A stretch of DNA of 64,000 nucleotides from Corallincola platygyrae (lineage in GTDB: Bacteria; Pseudomonadota; Gammaproteobacteria; Enterobacterales; Neiellaceae), in the NCBI RefSeq assembly GCF_039544265.1, contig NZ_BAABLI010000014.1, positions 277,581 through 341,580 on the forward strand, given 5' to 3'. Below the pieces are notes generated by a model. The model ran no database searches and had not been told where the DNA came from. It saw nothing but the letters and a program-made list of their open reading frames with translations. This document shows, piece by piece, positions 53,606 through 61,232 of this stretch (the stretch's first letter is position 1; each line of letters starts with the position of its first letter). The position numbers were made by a program, and so were the translations under genes.

Positions 53606-55588
53606 ATGAACTACTTTGTCACGGGCGGCACAGGGTTTATAGGCCGACACCTGATTGCCAAGTTATTGGCTCGTGGGGGTAACGTATATGCGTTAGTAAG
53701 AAGTGAATCTGCAGAGCATAGATTGCTGGCACAGTTTCCAGAGCACACCAAGCAACTGATCCCGGTGCATGGCGATATTATTCTCCCGCAACTTGGCCTG
53801 ACAGAAAGAGACCAACAGAATCTCTGTGGCAAGATTGACCACTTCTTCCACCTAGCCGCTATTTACGATCTTAATGCTGACGAAGAAGTCCAGCAGTTAG
53901 CCAATGTTCATGGAACACGCCATGCACTTCAATGTGCCGAAGCGCTGGAAGCCGGCTGCTTCCATCACATCAGTTCCATCGCCGTCGCAGGTATGTATCA
54001 GGGCTGGTTCAGGGAAGATATGTTCGACCAGGCAGAACACCTGACACACCCATACCTGAAATCCAAGCACGAATCAGAGCAGCTGGTTAGAGAGAACACC
54101 AAAGTCCCCTGGCGCATTTACCGTCCAGGCATGGTCATAGGCCACTCAAAAACAGGCCAGACTGACAAGGCTGACGGCCCCTACTATTTCTTCAAAACTT
54201 TACAAAAGCTGCGCAGAACGATACCACCATGGGTACCGACCATAGGCATTGAAGGCGGCTACCTCAACATAGTGCCGGTCGATTTTGTAACTGACGCGCT
54301 CGACCATATCGCCCACCAGCCAGACCTAAATCAGCAGTGTTTCCATTTAACTGATCCCAACCCATTCACTGCTGGTGAAATGCTGAATATTTTTGCCGAT
54401 GCTGGTCATGCACCACGTATGGCAATGCGCCTCGATACCCGGCTATTCTCATTCCTGCCAAAGCAGGTTAAATCGGGCGTCATGCGCATGCCGCCGGTAA
54501 AACGTTTGCTCGGCGCGATTATCAGGGATCTGGGTATCCCGCAGTCAGCACTGGAGTTTGTTAATTACCCTACCCGATTTGATTGCGAGAACACTCTGAA
54601 GGCGCTCAAGTCCTCCGGCATCTCATGCCCCAGGCTAAATACCTATGCACCAGCGATCTGGGACTACTGGGAGCGTAATCTGGATCCAGAGTTAGCACTG
54701 GATAAAACCCTTGCAGGCATTCTCAGAGGAAAAACAGTCGTCATTACAGGAGCCACGTCCGGTATTGGCGAAGCCACAACCCGATTATTAGCGGGTTCTG
54801 GTGCTCAGCTGGTGCTTATTGCTCGCACCTTAGAAGAACTGCAGCGCGTGCAGGCAGAAGTTGAAAATGCAGGTGGCAAAGCAAGCATCTTCAGTTGTGA
54901 CCTGTCAGACCTGGATGCTATCGACCTGATGGTGGAGCGGTTACTGGAGCTGCACCCGCATATCGACCTGTTGTTAAACAATGCCGGCCGTTCTATTCGT
55001 CGCTCCATTGAGCACTCATTTGATCGCTTCCACGATTACCAACGCACCATGCAGCTGAACTACTTTGGTTGCGTCAAGCTCACTATGGGTCTGTTACCCG
55101 GCATGCTAGCCAATGGCGGTGGCCATATTATCAATATGTCGTCTATTGGCGTGTTGACCAATGCGCCAAGATTCTCTGCGTATGTCGCTTCTAAGTCTGC
55201 AATGGAAGCGTTTACACGCTGTGCCGCAGCAGAGTTTTCAGATCGTAATATCCAGTTCACCACCATCAATATGCCGCTGGTTGCGACACCAATGATTGCC
55301 CCCACAGAGATCTACCAGCAGATGCCAACGCTAACCCCCGAGGAAGCGGCGGAAATGGTAGCCAAAGCAATCATAGATAAACCAAAGCGTGTGGCGACGC
55401 GTCTTGGCATCTTTGGTGCGTTGATCCATGCCATTTTCCCCAAGCTGGGCGAGATCATTATGAACACCGGATTCCGTATGTTCCCTGACTCACCCAAAGC
55501 AGCCAAAGAGGTAGCATCGGATAAAAAAGAAAAGCCATCGCAGGAGATGATCGCCTTTGCGGCACTACTGCGCGGCATTCATATGTGA
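53606..55588 (+). CDS. Alcohol-forming fatty acyl-CoA reductase (Marinobacter type)
   Basis: 660-residue two-domain SDR protein. The N-terminal extended SDR (GGTGFIG at 7-13, YLKSK near 149-153) is joined to a C-terminal classical SDR (GATSGIG near 380-386, catalytic YVASK near 526). Length, domain order and long stretches (WRIYRPGMVIGHSKTG, PWVPTIGIEGGYLNIVPVDF, GRSIRRSIEHSFDRFHDYQR, RFSAYVASKSAMEAF) match, from memory, the Marinobacter enzyme that reduces fatty acyl-CoA to fatty alcohol with NADPH. With the WS/DGAT gene nearby it would supply alcohol for wax esters. The start follows AGAAGGGA. Confidence 0.9.
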   Translation: MNYFVTGGTGFIGRHLIAKLLARGGNVYALVRSESAEHRLLAQFPEHTKQLIPVHGDIILPQLGLTERDQQNLCGKIDHFFHLAAIYDLNADEEVQQLANVHGTRHALQCAEALEAGCFHHISSIAVAGMYQGWFREDMFDQAEHLTHPYLKSKHESEQLVRENTKVPWRIYRPGMVIGHSKTGQTDKADGPYYFFKTLQKLRRTIPPWVPTIGIEGGYLNIVPVDFVTDALDHIAHQPDLNQQCFHLTDPNPFTAGEMLNIFADAGHAPRMAMRLDTRLFSFLPKQVKSGVMRMPPVKRLLGAIIRDLGIPQSALEFVNYPTRFDCENTLKALKSSGISCPRLNTYAPAIWDYWERNLDPELALDKTLAGILRGKTVVITGATSGIGEATTRLLAGSGAQLVLIARTLEELQRVQAEVENAGGKASIFSCDLSDLDAIDLMVERLLELHPHIDLLLNNAGRSIRRSIEHSFDRFHDYQRTMQLNYFGCVKLTMGLLPGMLANGGGHIINMSSIGVLTNAPRFSAYVASKSAMEAFTRCAAAEFSDRNIQFTTINMPLVATPMIAPTEIYQQMPTLTPEEAAEMVAKAIIDKPKRVATRLGIFGALIHAIFPKLGEIIMNTGFRMFPDSPKAAKEVASDKKEKPSQEMIAFAALLRGIHM

Positions 55589-55604
55589 CAGGGAGGAAGA
55601 CCAA

Positions 55605-56108
55605 ATGCAATGTCACGTTAAACACCCCTATCCTTGCGGATTAGAAGAGGTATATCTCTACTTTCGTGACGAGGACTCTGTAGTAGCTAAATATGAGGCC
55701 CTTGGCGCAAGAAACATCGAGATGATCCGCAATGAGGAAAACGATAACGGATTTTACAGTGAGAGTAAGCGGGAGATCCCAGCGGACGTTCCCGCCATGC
55801 TGAAAAGTCTGCTCGGTGATTACAACCAGGTAGTTCAGAAAGAGCACTGGTACAGCGAAGACGACGGTAGTCTCGGTTGTGATCTAATTATCGATCTGGT
55901 GGGCGTGCCCGTGTCTATCAAAGGTGAAATGCATCTCTATGACGTAGATGATGGCTGTATTAACGAGGTGGTACTGGAGATAGATTCCTCTATTCCACTG
56001 GTCGGCGGCAGCTTATCCCGGTTTGTTGCTGGTGATTGCAACAAATCGATGGAGCAAGAGTACCGCTACATTCTCGAAGCAGTAAAAAGCCATGAAGCAT
56101 CAGCGTAG
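55605..56108 (+). CDS. DUF2505 domain protein
   Basis: 167 residues from the ATG at 55605, directly after a strong AGGGAGGA site and 16 bp past the reductase stop, so cotranscribed. The sequence (HPYPCGLEEVYLYFRDEDSVVAKYEALGARNIEM; LGCDLIIDLVGVPVSIKGEMHLYD) resembles DUF2505, a START/SRPBCC-like lipid-binding fold. A role in handling acyl chains or fatty alcohol for the neighbouring reductase is plausible but unproved. Confidence 0.75.
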   Translation: MQCHVKHPYPCGLEEVYLYFRDEDSVVAKYEALGARNIEMIRNEENDNGFYSESKREIPADVPAMLKSLLGDYNQVVQKEHWYSEDDGSLGCDLIIDLVGVPVSIKGEMHLYDVDDGCINEVVLEIDSSIPLVGGSLSRFVAGDCNKSMEQEYRYILEAVKSHEASA

Positions 56109-56121
56109 GCTGCGCATAAAA

Positions 56122-56143
56122 AAAGCGGGTATCAACCCGCTTT
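56122..56143. terminator. Terminator between the DUF2505 and ACBP genes
   Basis: Stem AAAGCGGGT / ACCCGCTTT with loop ATCA. A-run and T-run on either side make it usable by both convergent genes. Confidence 0.88.
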
Positions 56144-56169
56144 GTACTTTTTCAAATTTGCGTTGCTGT

Positions 56170-56445
56170 TTAGGCAGCAAGCTCGCTTTTCAGGCGACAG
56201 ACCACTCGGCAGTAGCGGTCCATCGCGTCGGTCGACGAAAGTCCGCTTGTCTGCGACCAGGCCTCATATTTGGCACAGGCTCTAAAATCGAAGAATGCGG
56301 GTCTCGGCCCGGTTACATCGCCTTCAGTGGCTTGCTTGAACAACGCATAAAGCTCGAGCAAGTCTTCATCTACCGGGCGATGGGGCAGCTGCCGCACATC
56401 CTTCTGAGCTTGTTCAAACAGGGCTTCCAAGTTTGAATCAGCCAT
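56170..56445 (-). CDS. Acyl-CoA-binding protein (ACBP)
   Basis: 91-residue protein covering one ACBP domain. LFEQAQKDVRQLPHRPVDEDLLELYALFKQATEGDVTGPRPAFFDFRACAKYEAWSQTSGLSSTDAMDRY follows the four-helix pattern, including the YALFKQAT-GD signature and the Lys and Tyr/Trp positions that hold CoA. ACBPs buffer long-chain acyl-CoA; they are common in eukaryotes and occur in a limited set of bacteria. Its place among storage-lipid genes fits that job. Confidence 0.9.
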   Translation of the reverse strand: MADSNLEALFEQAQKDVRQLPHRPVDEDLLELYALFKQATEGDVTGPRPAFFDFRACAKYEAWSQTSGLSSTDAMDRYCRVVCRLKSELAA

Positions 56446-56571
56446 TATTATTCTCCCTTACATTGATGAGACACTGCATCCATAGTGGTACAAGGTTTCA
56501 GTAAAGGGAACGTAGCGAGATCAATAAATCGATGCTTTTTTAAGCAAATGCGACACATGACAGGATAAAAA

Positions 56572-57153
56572 ATGCGCAATCGTGAGCGAGTCCTCAATCT
56601 GAGTCTGGCGCTGTTTAATCAGCAAGGAATAGCCCATGTTTCTACGCTCCAGATCACAACTGAGCTGGAAATCAGCCCTGGTAACCTCTACTACCACTTC
56701 CGAAATAAAGAGGATATTGCTAAAGCCCTGGTACAGGAATTTGACCAGGCAGTAAGCCGCATGCGCAGTGAATTTTCTCACCAGGTTAACACGCTTGATG
56801 ACTACCCTGCTTTTCTGTTGAGCCTGATGACGCTGCTAGCACAGTACCGATTTGTACTGCGGGATCTAGAAACACTGGTGCTTGGCGAGCCCGACCTGAA
56901 ACGTTGTTTTGGTCACTTATACAATTCTCTGAAAGCACTTAACCAAGCCATGTTCGACCACCTTAATCACTTGGACGCCCTTAGCATTGAGAAGGAGGAT
57001 CAACGTTTTCTCGCTGACAACAGTTTGATGATTGCCATAGGTTGGATTAACCAATTAAGCATGGTCAACAACACAGACGAACATACCTTAATCCTGCGCC
57101 AGGGCGTCAGTAGACTGGTTGCCTTGGTACAGCCTTATCTAAAGCTTACTTAA
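56572..57153 (+). CDS. TetR family transcriptional regulator
   Basis: 193-residue repressor-type protein. The N-terminal helix-turn-helix reads RVLNLSLALFNQQGIAHVSTLQITTELEISPGNLYYHFRNKEDI. The helical C-terminal domain (about 60-190) would bind an unidentified ligand. It is divergent from the ACBP gene (about 125 bp) and convergent with the hydrolase gene. Its position suggests control of the lipid genes, with an acyl-CoA or fatty acid as ligand. Confidence 0.88.
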   Translation: MRNRERVLNLSLALFNQQGIAHVSTLQITTELEISPGNLYYHFRNKEDIAKALVQEFDQAVSRMRSEFSHQVNTLDDYPAFLLSLMTLLAQYRFVLRDLETLVLGEPDLKRCFGHLYNSLKALNQAMFDHLNHLDALSIEKEDQRFLADNSLMIAIGWINQLSMVNNTDEHTLILRQGVSRLVALVQPYLKLT

Positions 57154-57161
57154 TAAAGGAT

Positions 57162-58103
57162 TCAACCCACGTTCGCTTCGGGCAGTGGGCTCTCCAGCCT
57201 GGCGATCTGCTCCAGAATAAACGCGCCGCATTGTGATATCGCCTGCTGGGCTTCGGGGAGTTGGTGGAATATCGGGAACACATGCGGCATTCCCTCCCAG
57301 ATATTCAGATGTGCTTTACCGCCCTGCTCTTTGACCTTGTCAGCCAACCGGATTGAATCATCCAGCAGCACTTCATCTGACCCGACGTGAACCATCATCG
57401 GCGGCAGCCCATGGAGATCAGCGTAAAGTGGAGAGATATTCGGATCGCACGGGCTATGTCCATTCAGGTAGCTGTTTCGCATCAACAACAGGGTTGGCAA
57501 GGCGAAGAAAGGATCGATATTGCGCTTGGCAAAGGCCGATTCGCCGGTAAGCGCCATATCCACTGACGGCGAAAACAACACCACGGCAGCAGGGAGCGGC
57601 TGATTATCCTCGCGCAATTTTACCAGGCTACTTAAAGCCAGATTGCCACCCGCGGAATCCCCTGCCATCACAATAGATTGTGGTGGTACGCCGTGTGCCA
57701 GCAACCAGCGATAAGACGCAAGACACGCCTCCAACGCACATGGATATGGATGCTCGGGTGCGAGCGGGTAATCCACCATCATGCCTCTAAGGCCGGTTTG
57801 TTCAGTCAGGCGCGCTAATACTGCGTTATGGACCAAGGGGCTTTTAAAACAGAAACCGCCACCGTGGAAATAGAGGATCACGCCATCACGCTGGCAGTTA
57901 GGCATCTCCACCCATTCACAAGGCAGAGAGCCCGCTTTAAAAGGAATAGAAAACAGATCTGAGGGGTGATTGATAAAGGAGCCGAGTCGGTCAATGCCAT
58001 CAATCACTTTGCGCATATCGAATACATTATCACAGCGCTCCAGGCGGTTTCGCATCACCCGGACTAGCAATTGATTGAATGCCTTACTTTGCCAACTGGC
58101 CAT
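57162..58103 (-). CDS. Alpha/beta hydrolase, hormone-sensitive-lipase type
   Basis: 313-residue esterase/lipase of family IV. Oxyanion motif FHGGGF at about 79-84; nucleophile elbow GDSAGG with S150; the Asp is probably in VGSDEVLLDD and the His in EGMPHVF. No signal peptide, so cytoplasmic. It lies 21 bp downstream of the WS/DGAT gene on the same strand and is likely its operon partner. A role in cleaving stored triacylglycerol or wax ester is suggested by position. Confidence 0.88.
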   Translation of the reverse strand: MASWQSKAFNQLLVRVMRNRLERCDNVFDMRKVIDGIDRLGSFINHPSDLFSIPFKAGSLPCEWVEMPNCQRDGVILYFHGGGFCFKSPLVHNAVLARLTEQTGLRGMMVDYPLAPEHPYPCALEACLASYRWLLAHGVPPQSIVMAGDSAGGNLALSSLVKLREDNQPLPAAVVLFSPSVDMALTGESAFAKRNIDPFFALPTLLLMRNSYLNGHSPCDPNISPLYADLHGLPPMMVHVGSDEVLLDDSIRLADKVKEQGGKAHLNIWEGMPHVFPIFHQLPEAQQAISQCGAFILEQIARLESPLPEANVG

Positions 58104-58124
58104 ACATTCCCCTCTCTCGACGGG

Positions 58125-59573
58125 TTAATCGGAAACGCTGCTTGTATCATCCTCCTGAATTAATAGGAGCTGGTCAGTTACCAAATTTACAGCAGTATTA
58201 AGTACATCTTGCTCCAATCCTGCCATCGCTTCTGTGAGGTAACCTGAGATCTGCTCAAATTCCGGCAACGATGTATTGCAGCCAACCAAACCAAAATGCA
58301 CCCATCCATCATAGCTGTATAACGTGATATTGAGTGATTGCCCTGGCAATAACAATGACAGCGGATACACCTCTGTCATCCGCGCCCCCATAAAGTATCG
58401 GGGTGATTGTGGCCCGGGAAGGTTGGAAATAATCAGGTTACTGGCCGGTGGGACCACGCCGTTTACATTCAGCTTGCCACCCAATAATGCGGCTGCATTT
58501 ACCAAAATCGAGTAGTTCACATAGGCCTTCGGCGACAGATCCAAGGCTTCCTCTTTAACCCCTTTTGAAGACGCCTGAATCGCGGCTAATCGCTCAAGCG
58601 GCGTATCTTCCGGCTTGCCCATCTCCACCAAGCCAATCGACATTTTATTGCAGGCGGAGTGTATATCACCCTCCTTGCGCAGATTTACCGGCATCAATGC
58701 CACCAGCGGCTTGCCCGGTTGCATATCCTGAGCTTTCAGATAGCGCTGCAAAGCAATATCGCAGACCGCCAACGCCACATCATTCATTGAAGCACCGGTC
58801 AAACGGCTAATCTGTTTAAAACTTGCCAATGGAAAACGGCCAACACAGATCGAACGCCCCTGCTCAGGTTTACGATTAAATGCGGTTTTAGGGGCGGTAA
58901 AAGGGGTGGTCAGTGCAGAGGGTTTTAGATTCAGCGCGCTCATCGCCAGCGTGCTGCCAATGCGGAACAACCCTGGCAGCGTAAACGCCTGCTTGGACAG
59001 CTTGTAAACAGCATCCAACCAAGCCTCGACCATGCCCACTTCGTCATCTTCACACTTCTCTGGCACCAGACTTTGGGTCCAGAATGGCTTCACGATCTCA
59101 TCGGGTGATTCAGAGCAGCTATTGATAAAAATACCACTGGCTCGCATGCCATCGGCCAACGCATGATGCACCTTAACCGCTAGGGCTATCTGGCCATCCT
59201 CCAGGCCATCGATTAGCAGCAGTTCCCAGGGCGGGCGACTGCGATCTAACCTGCGAGCATGGTAACGGGCCACCAGCGCCATCAATTGCGAACGGTCTCC
59301 GGGCTCGGCCATGGTTTCAAGCCGCACATGGTCGTCCAGTTGTACAGCGTCACTGACTTTCCAATCCGGCAGGTTGCTGTACTTCATATTGAGCCGCCAG
59401 CAAAACGGCGGCGCCACTTCATCCTGCATCAATAACCAGGAATATAGACGGCGTGCAAATCCTTCTGTTTCGTCTTTTGGGGGCTGAAGGAACACCAGTC
59501 CGGTGACATGCATAGGCGTTTCATCGGACTCAAACCAAACAAAAGCGGTGTCCATCAATGACAGTCCCGGCAT
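58125..59573 (-). CDS. Wax ester synthase / diacylglycerol acyltransferase (WS/DGAT)
   Basis: 482-residue acyltransferase of the bacterial WS/DGAT family, transferring acyl groups from acyl-CoA to fatty alcohol or diacylglycerol. The catalytic HHxxxDG motif is HHALADG at 136-142; the N-terminal PLSxxD-like block reads LSLMDTAFVWFE, and SMNDVALAVC matches the conserved ND motif. Length is typical. With the acyl reductase encoded 5 kb away it completes a path from acyl-CoA to wax ester. Confidence 0.94.
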   Translation of the reverse strand: MPGLSLMDTAFVWFESDETPMHVTGLVFLQPPKDETEGFARRLYSWLLMQDEVAPPFCWRLNMKYSNLPDWKVSDAVQLDDHVRLETMAEPGDRSQLMALVARYHARRLDRSRPPWELLLIDGLEDGQIALAVKVHHALADGMRASGIFINSCSESPDEIVKPFWTQSLVPEKCEDDEVGMVEAWLDAVYKLSKQAFTLPGLFRIGSTLAMSALNLKPSALTTPFTAPKTAFNRKPEQGRSICVGRFPLASFKQISRLTGASMNDVALAVCDIALQRYLKAQDMQPGKPLVALMPVNLRKEGDIHSACNKMSIGLVEMGKPEDTPLERLAAIQASSKGVKEEALDLSPKAYVNYSILVNAAALLGGKLNVNGVVPPASNLIISNLPGPQSPRYFMGARMTEVYPLSLLLPGQSLNITLYSYDGWVHFGLVGCNTSLPEFEQISGYLTEAMAGLEQDVLNTAVNLVTDQLLLIQEDDTSSVSD

Positions 59574-59660
59574 AGACGACTCCTTTTTCTCAAACCCTAA
59601 CGAAATCGTCGAGCGACAGCGCGAACCGTCGCCCGACTTATCTATTCACTTTCTAACTTG

Positions 59661-60017
59661 CTACTTCTTGGAAAGTGATTCAACTGCATCAGCCAGTTTG
59701 TCGAGCTTGTCATTCATCTCTTCCAACTGTTTACGGTCGATGCCGCTCAGTTTCAGGAACAGGTCATTTACTCGAGTTTCCAGCTTTTCAGAGGCCTTCT
59801 CTTTTTTATCTTCTAACTTTTGTCTTGTGGCGTATTCCACTTCCTGACCGCGAGTCACTAACTCTTCGAACAGTTCGGTGGTTTTACCATTCAGGCCTTG
59901 TGCTTCCTCCAAACTTTTACTGTACACACCTAAACCAGCCAGCCAGATGTTACGAGCCAGCTGCTCACCATTTTCCATTACGCGTTTAGCGGTTTCTTTT
60001 ACATTGCTGGGGTCCAT
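59661..60017 (-). CDS. Phasin, PhaI-like
   Basis: 118-residue phasin family protein: an amphipathic helical region (ENGEQLARNIWLAGLGVYSKSLEEAQGL) then a coiled coil rich in Lys and Glu ending LDKLADAVESLSKK. It coats hydrophobic storage granules. It is shorter than its neighbour and lacks the basic tail, like PhaI of Pseudomonas. The ATG follows AGGAGGGCG. It lies 71 bp downstream of the PhaF-like gene. Confidence 0.9.
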   Translation of the reverse strand: MDPSNVKETAKRVMENGEQLARNIWLAGLGVYSKSLEEAQGLNGKTTELFEELVTRGQEVEYATRQKLEDKKEKASEKLETRVNDLFLKLSGIDRKQLEEMNDKLDKLADAVESLSKK

Positions 60018-60088
60018 AATATCGCCCTCCTATCACTATGTTTGGCAGCTGAGCCAGCCGTGCCGGCTCGGCTACGTAACAGCGTTAA

Positions 60089-60688
60089 CTACGCTGGCTC
60101 TGTGGTTTTCTTTTCAGCTGGCTTTGCCACTGCTTTTACTGCTGGCTCAGCTTTTTTAACCGCGGGTTTTGCTACCGCAGGTTTAGCCACTGCTGGCTTT
60201 TTAGCTGCTGGCCTGGCGACTTTTTTCGCTGCGGGTTTGGCCGCAGGTTTTGCTGGCGCTTTCGCTGCAGGCTTACGGGCAGCGGGCTTTTTAGCAGCAG
60301 GCGCTTTTTTCGCAACAGGTTTCTTTTCCTTCGCTAATAGCGCATCAACCTGCTTGGTAAGTGCATCCAACTTGTCGTTCATTGCTGACAACTTGTCAGG
60401 GTTCAAACCGGCAGCCTTTTGCACCAGTTCATTGACACGTTTTTCAATCGCTTCAGAAGTATCACTCACCGCATCAGACGCTTTCTCTTTGGTTGATTTC
60501 TCAACCTCTTTACCGCGCTCAATCAGCTCTTCAAACAGTGATTGACCTTTGGTCTGCAATCCGCTGATCTCTTCTGAGCTTTTCGCATAGGCTCCAAGAC
60601 CTGCCAGCCAGATGTTGTGCATCATGGCTTCACGCATGCCATTCACTTTCTTCACCGCGGCGCTCGCTTTTCCAATTAAGTTGCTCAT
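60089..60688 (-). CDS. Phasin with histone-H1-like tail, PhaF-like
   Basis: 199 residues. The first ~115 form a phasin domain closely related to its neighbour (MMHNIWLAGLGAYAKSSEEISGL; LNPDKLSAMNDKLDALTKQVDALLAK). The rest is a lysine/alanine/proline repeat region (AAKKPAARKPAAKAPAK and similar), as in Pseudomonas PhaF, whose tail binds DNA and helps share out granules at cell division. First gene of the phasin pair. The granule could hold polyhydroxyalkanoate or neutral lipid; no phaC is in the window. Confidence 0.92.
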   Translation of the reverse strand: MSNLIGKASAAVKKVNGMREAMMHNIWLAGLGAYAKSSEEISGLQTKGQSLFEELIERGKEVEKSTKEKASDAVSDTSEAIEKRVNELVQKAAGLNPDKLSAMNDKLDALTKQVDALLAKEKKPVAKKAPAAKKPAARKPAAKAPAKPAAKPAAKKVARPAAKKPAVAKPAVAKPAVKKAEPAVKAVAKPAEKKTTEPA

Positions 60689-60877
60689 CTCTCCTCCCTA
60701 CCTGGTTCCTGTGCGTGCCATCGGTTTGTGTGTTGCACAGCGAGAACAGGTGTTTTATTAACCTACTGAAAAGGTACGCCAGAGAATTAGAGTGCTCTCT
60801 CTAAACCAAGGAAGAGAATTGATATGGGTCAATTTTGTGGTGAATAAAACCAGTCCGCATAAGAAGATGATCTACCA

Positions 60878-61079
60878 GCGGGAATTTAAATTACTTTAGG
60901 CAAGGCAGGTGATTGAAGTCATAGTTGTTCTACGCCGAAATCAGCTAACGCTGCATAAAGTAATTTAAAACCCGCCCTACGGGGAAGTCTGGGCAAGCAC
61001 TCTTCTACGTTGCAGCCATTTGCAAGGGAACAACCATTGCTGCATGACTGCGCCTTGAATTGAACTTGCCCAGGCTTCC
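60878..61079. repeat. Composite palindromic element, probably a dispersed repeat
   Basis: Two successive inverted-repeat units in non-coding DNA. Unit 1 pairs GCGGGAATTTAAATTACTTTA (60878-60898) with TAAAGTAATTTAAAACCCGC (60956-60975). Unit 2 pairs GGAAGTCTGGGCAAG (60983-60997) with CTTGCCCAGGCTTCC (61065-61079), one mismatch, enclosing a GCAGC/GCTGC stem. The 544-bp gap has no gene. The form resembles palindromic repeats scattered through marine gammaproteobacterial genomes. Confidence 0.6.
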
Positions 61080-61162
61080 TGGTTGACCATATTTTTATAC
61101 GGATTGGTTTAAACTATGCAGCGGAAAAGTCGCACTTGTAGAAAAGCAGGCGCTAAATAAAC

Positions 61163-61197
61163 AACGCCTCTCAAACCATTCAGGCCTGAAAGGCGTT
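61163..61197 (-). terminator. Terminator of the secreted protease gene
   Basis: On the minus strand AACGCCT-TTCA pairs with TGA-GAGGCGTT, followed by GTTTATTT. It lies 36 bp past the stop codon. Confidence 0.75.
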
Positions 61198-61232
61198 CCA
61201 GCTCAGTATAGCTTAGCTTGGCTCTATCTAGC

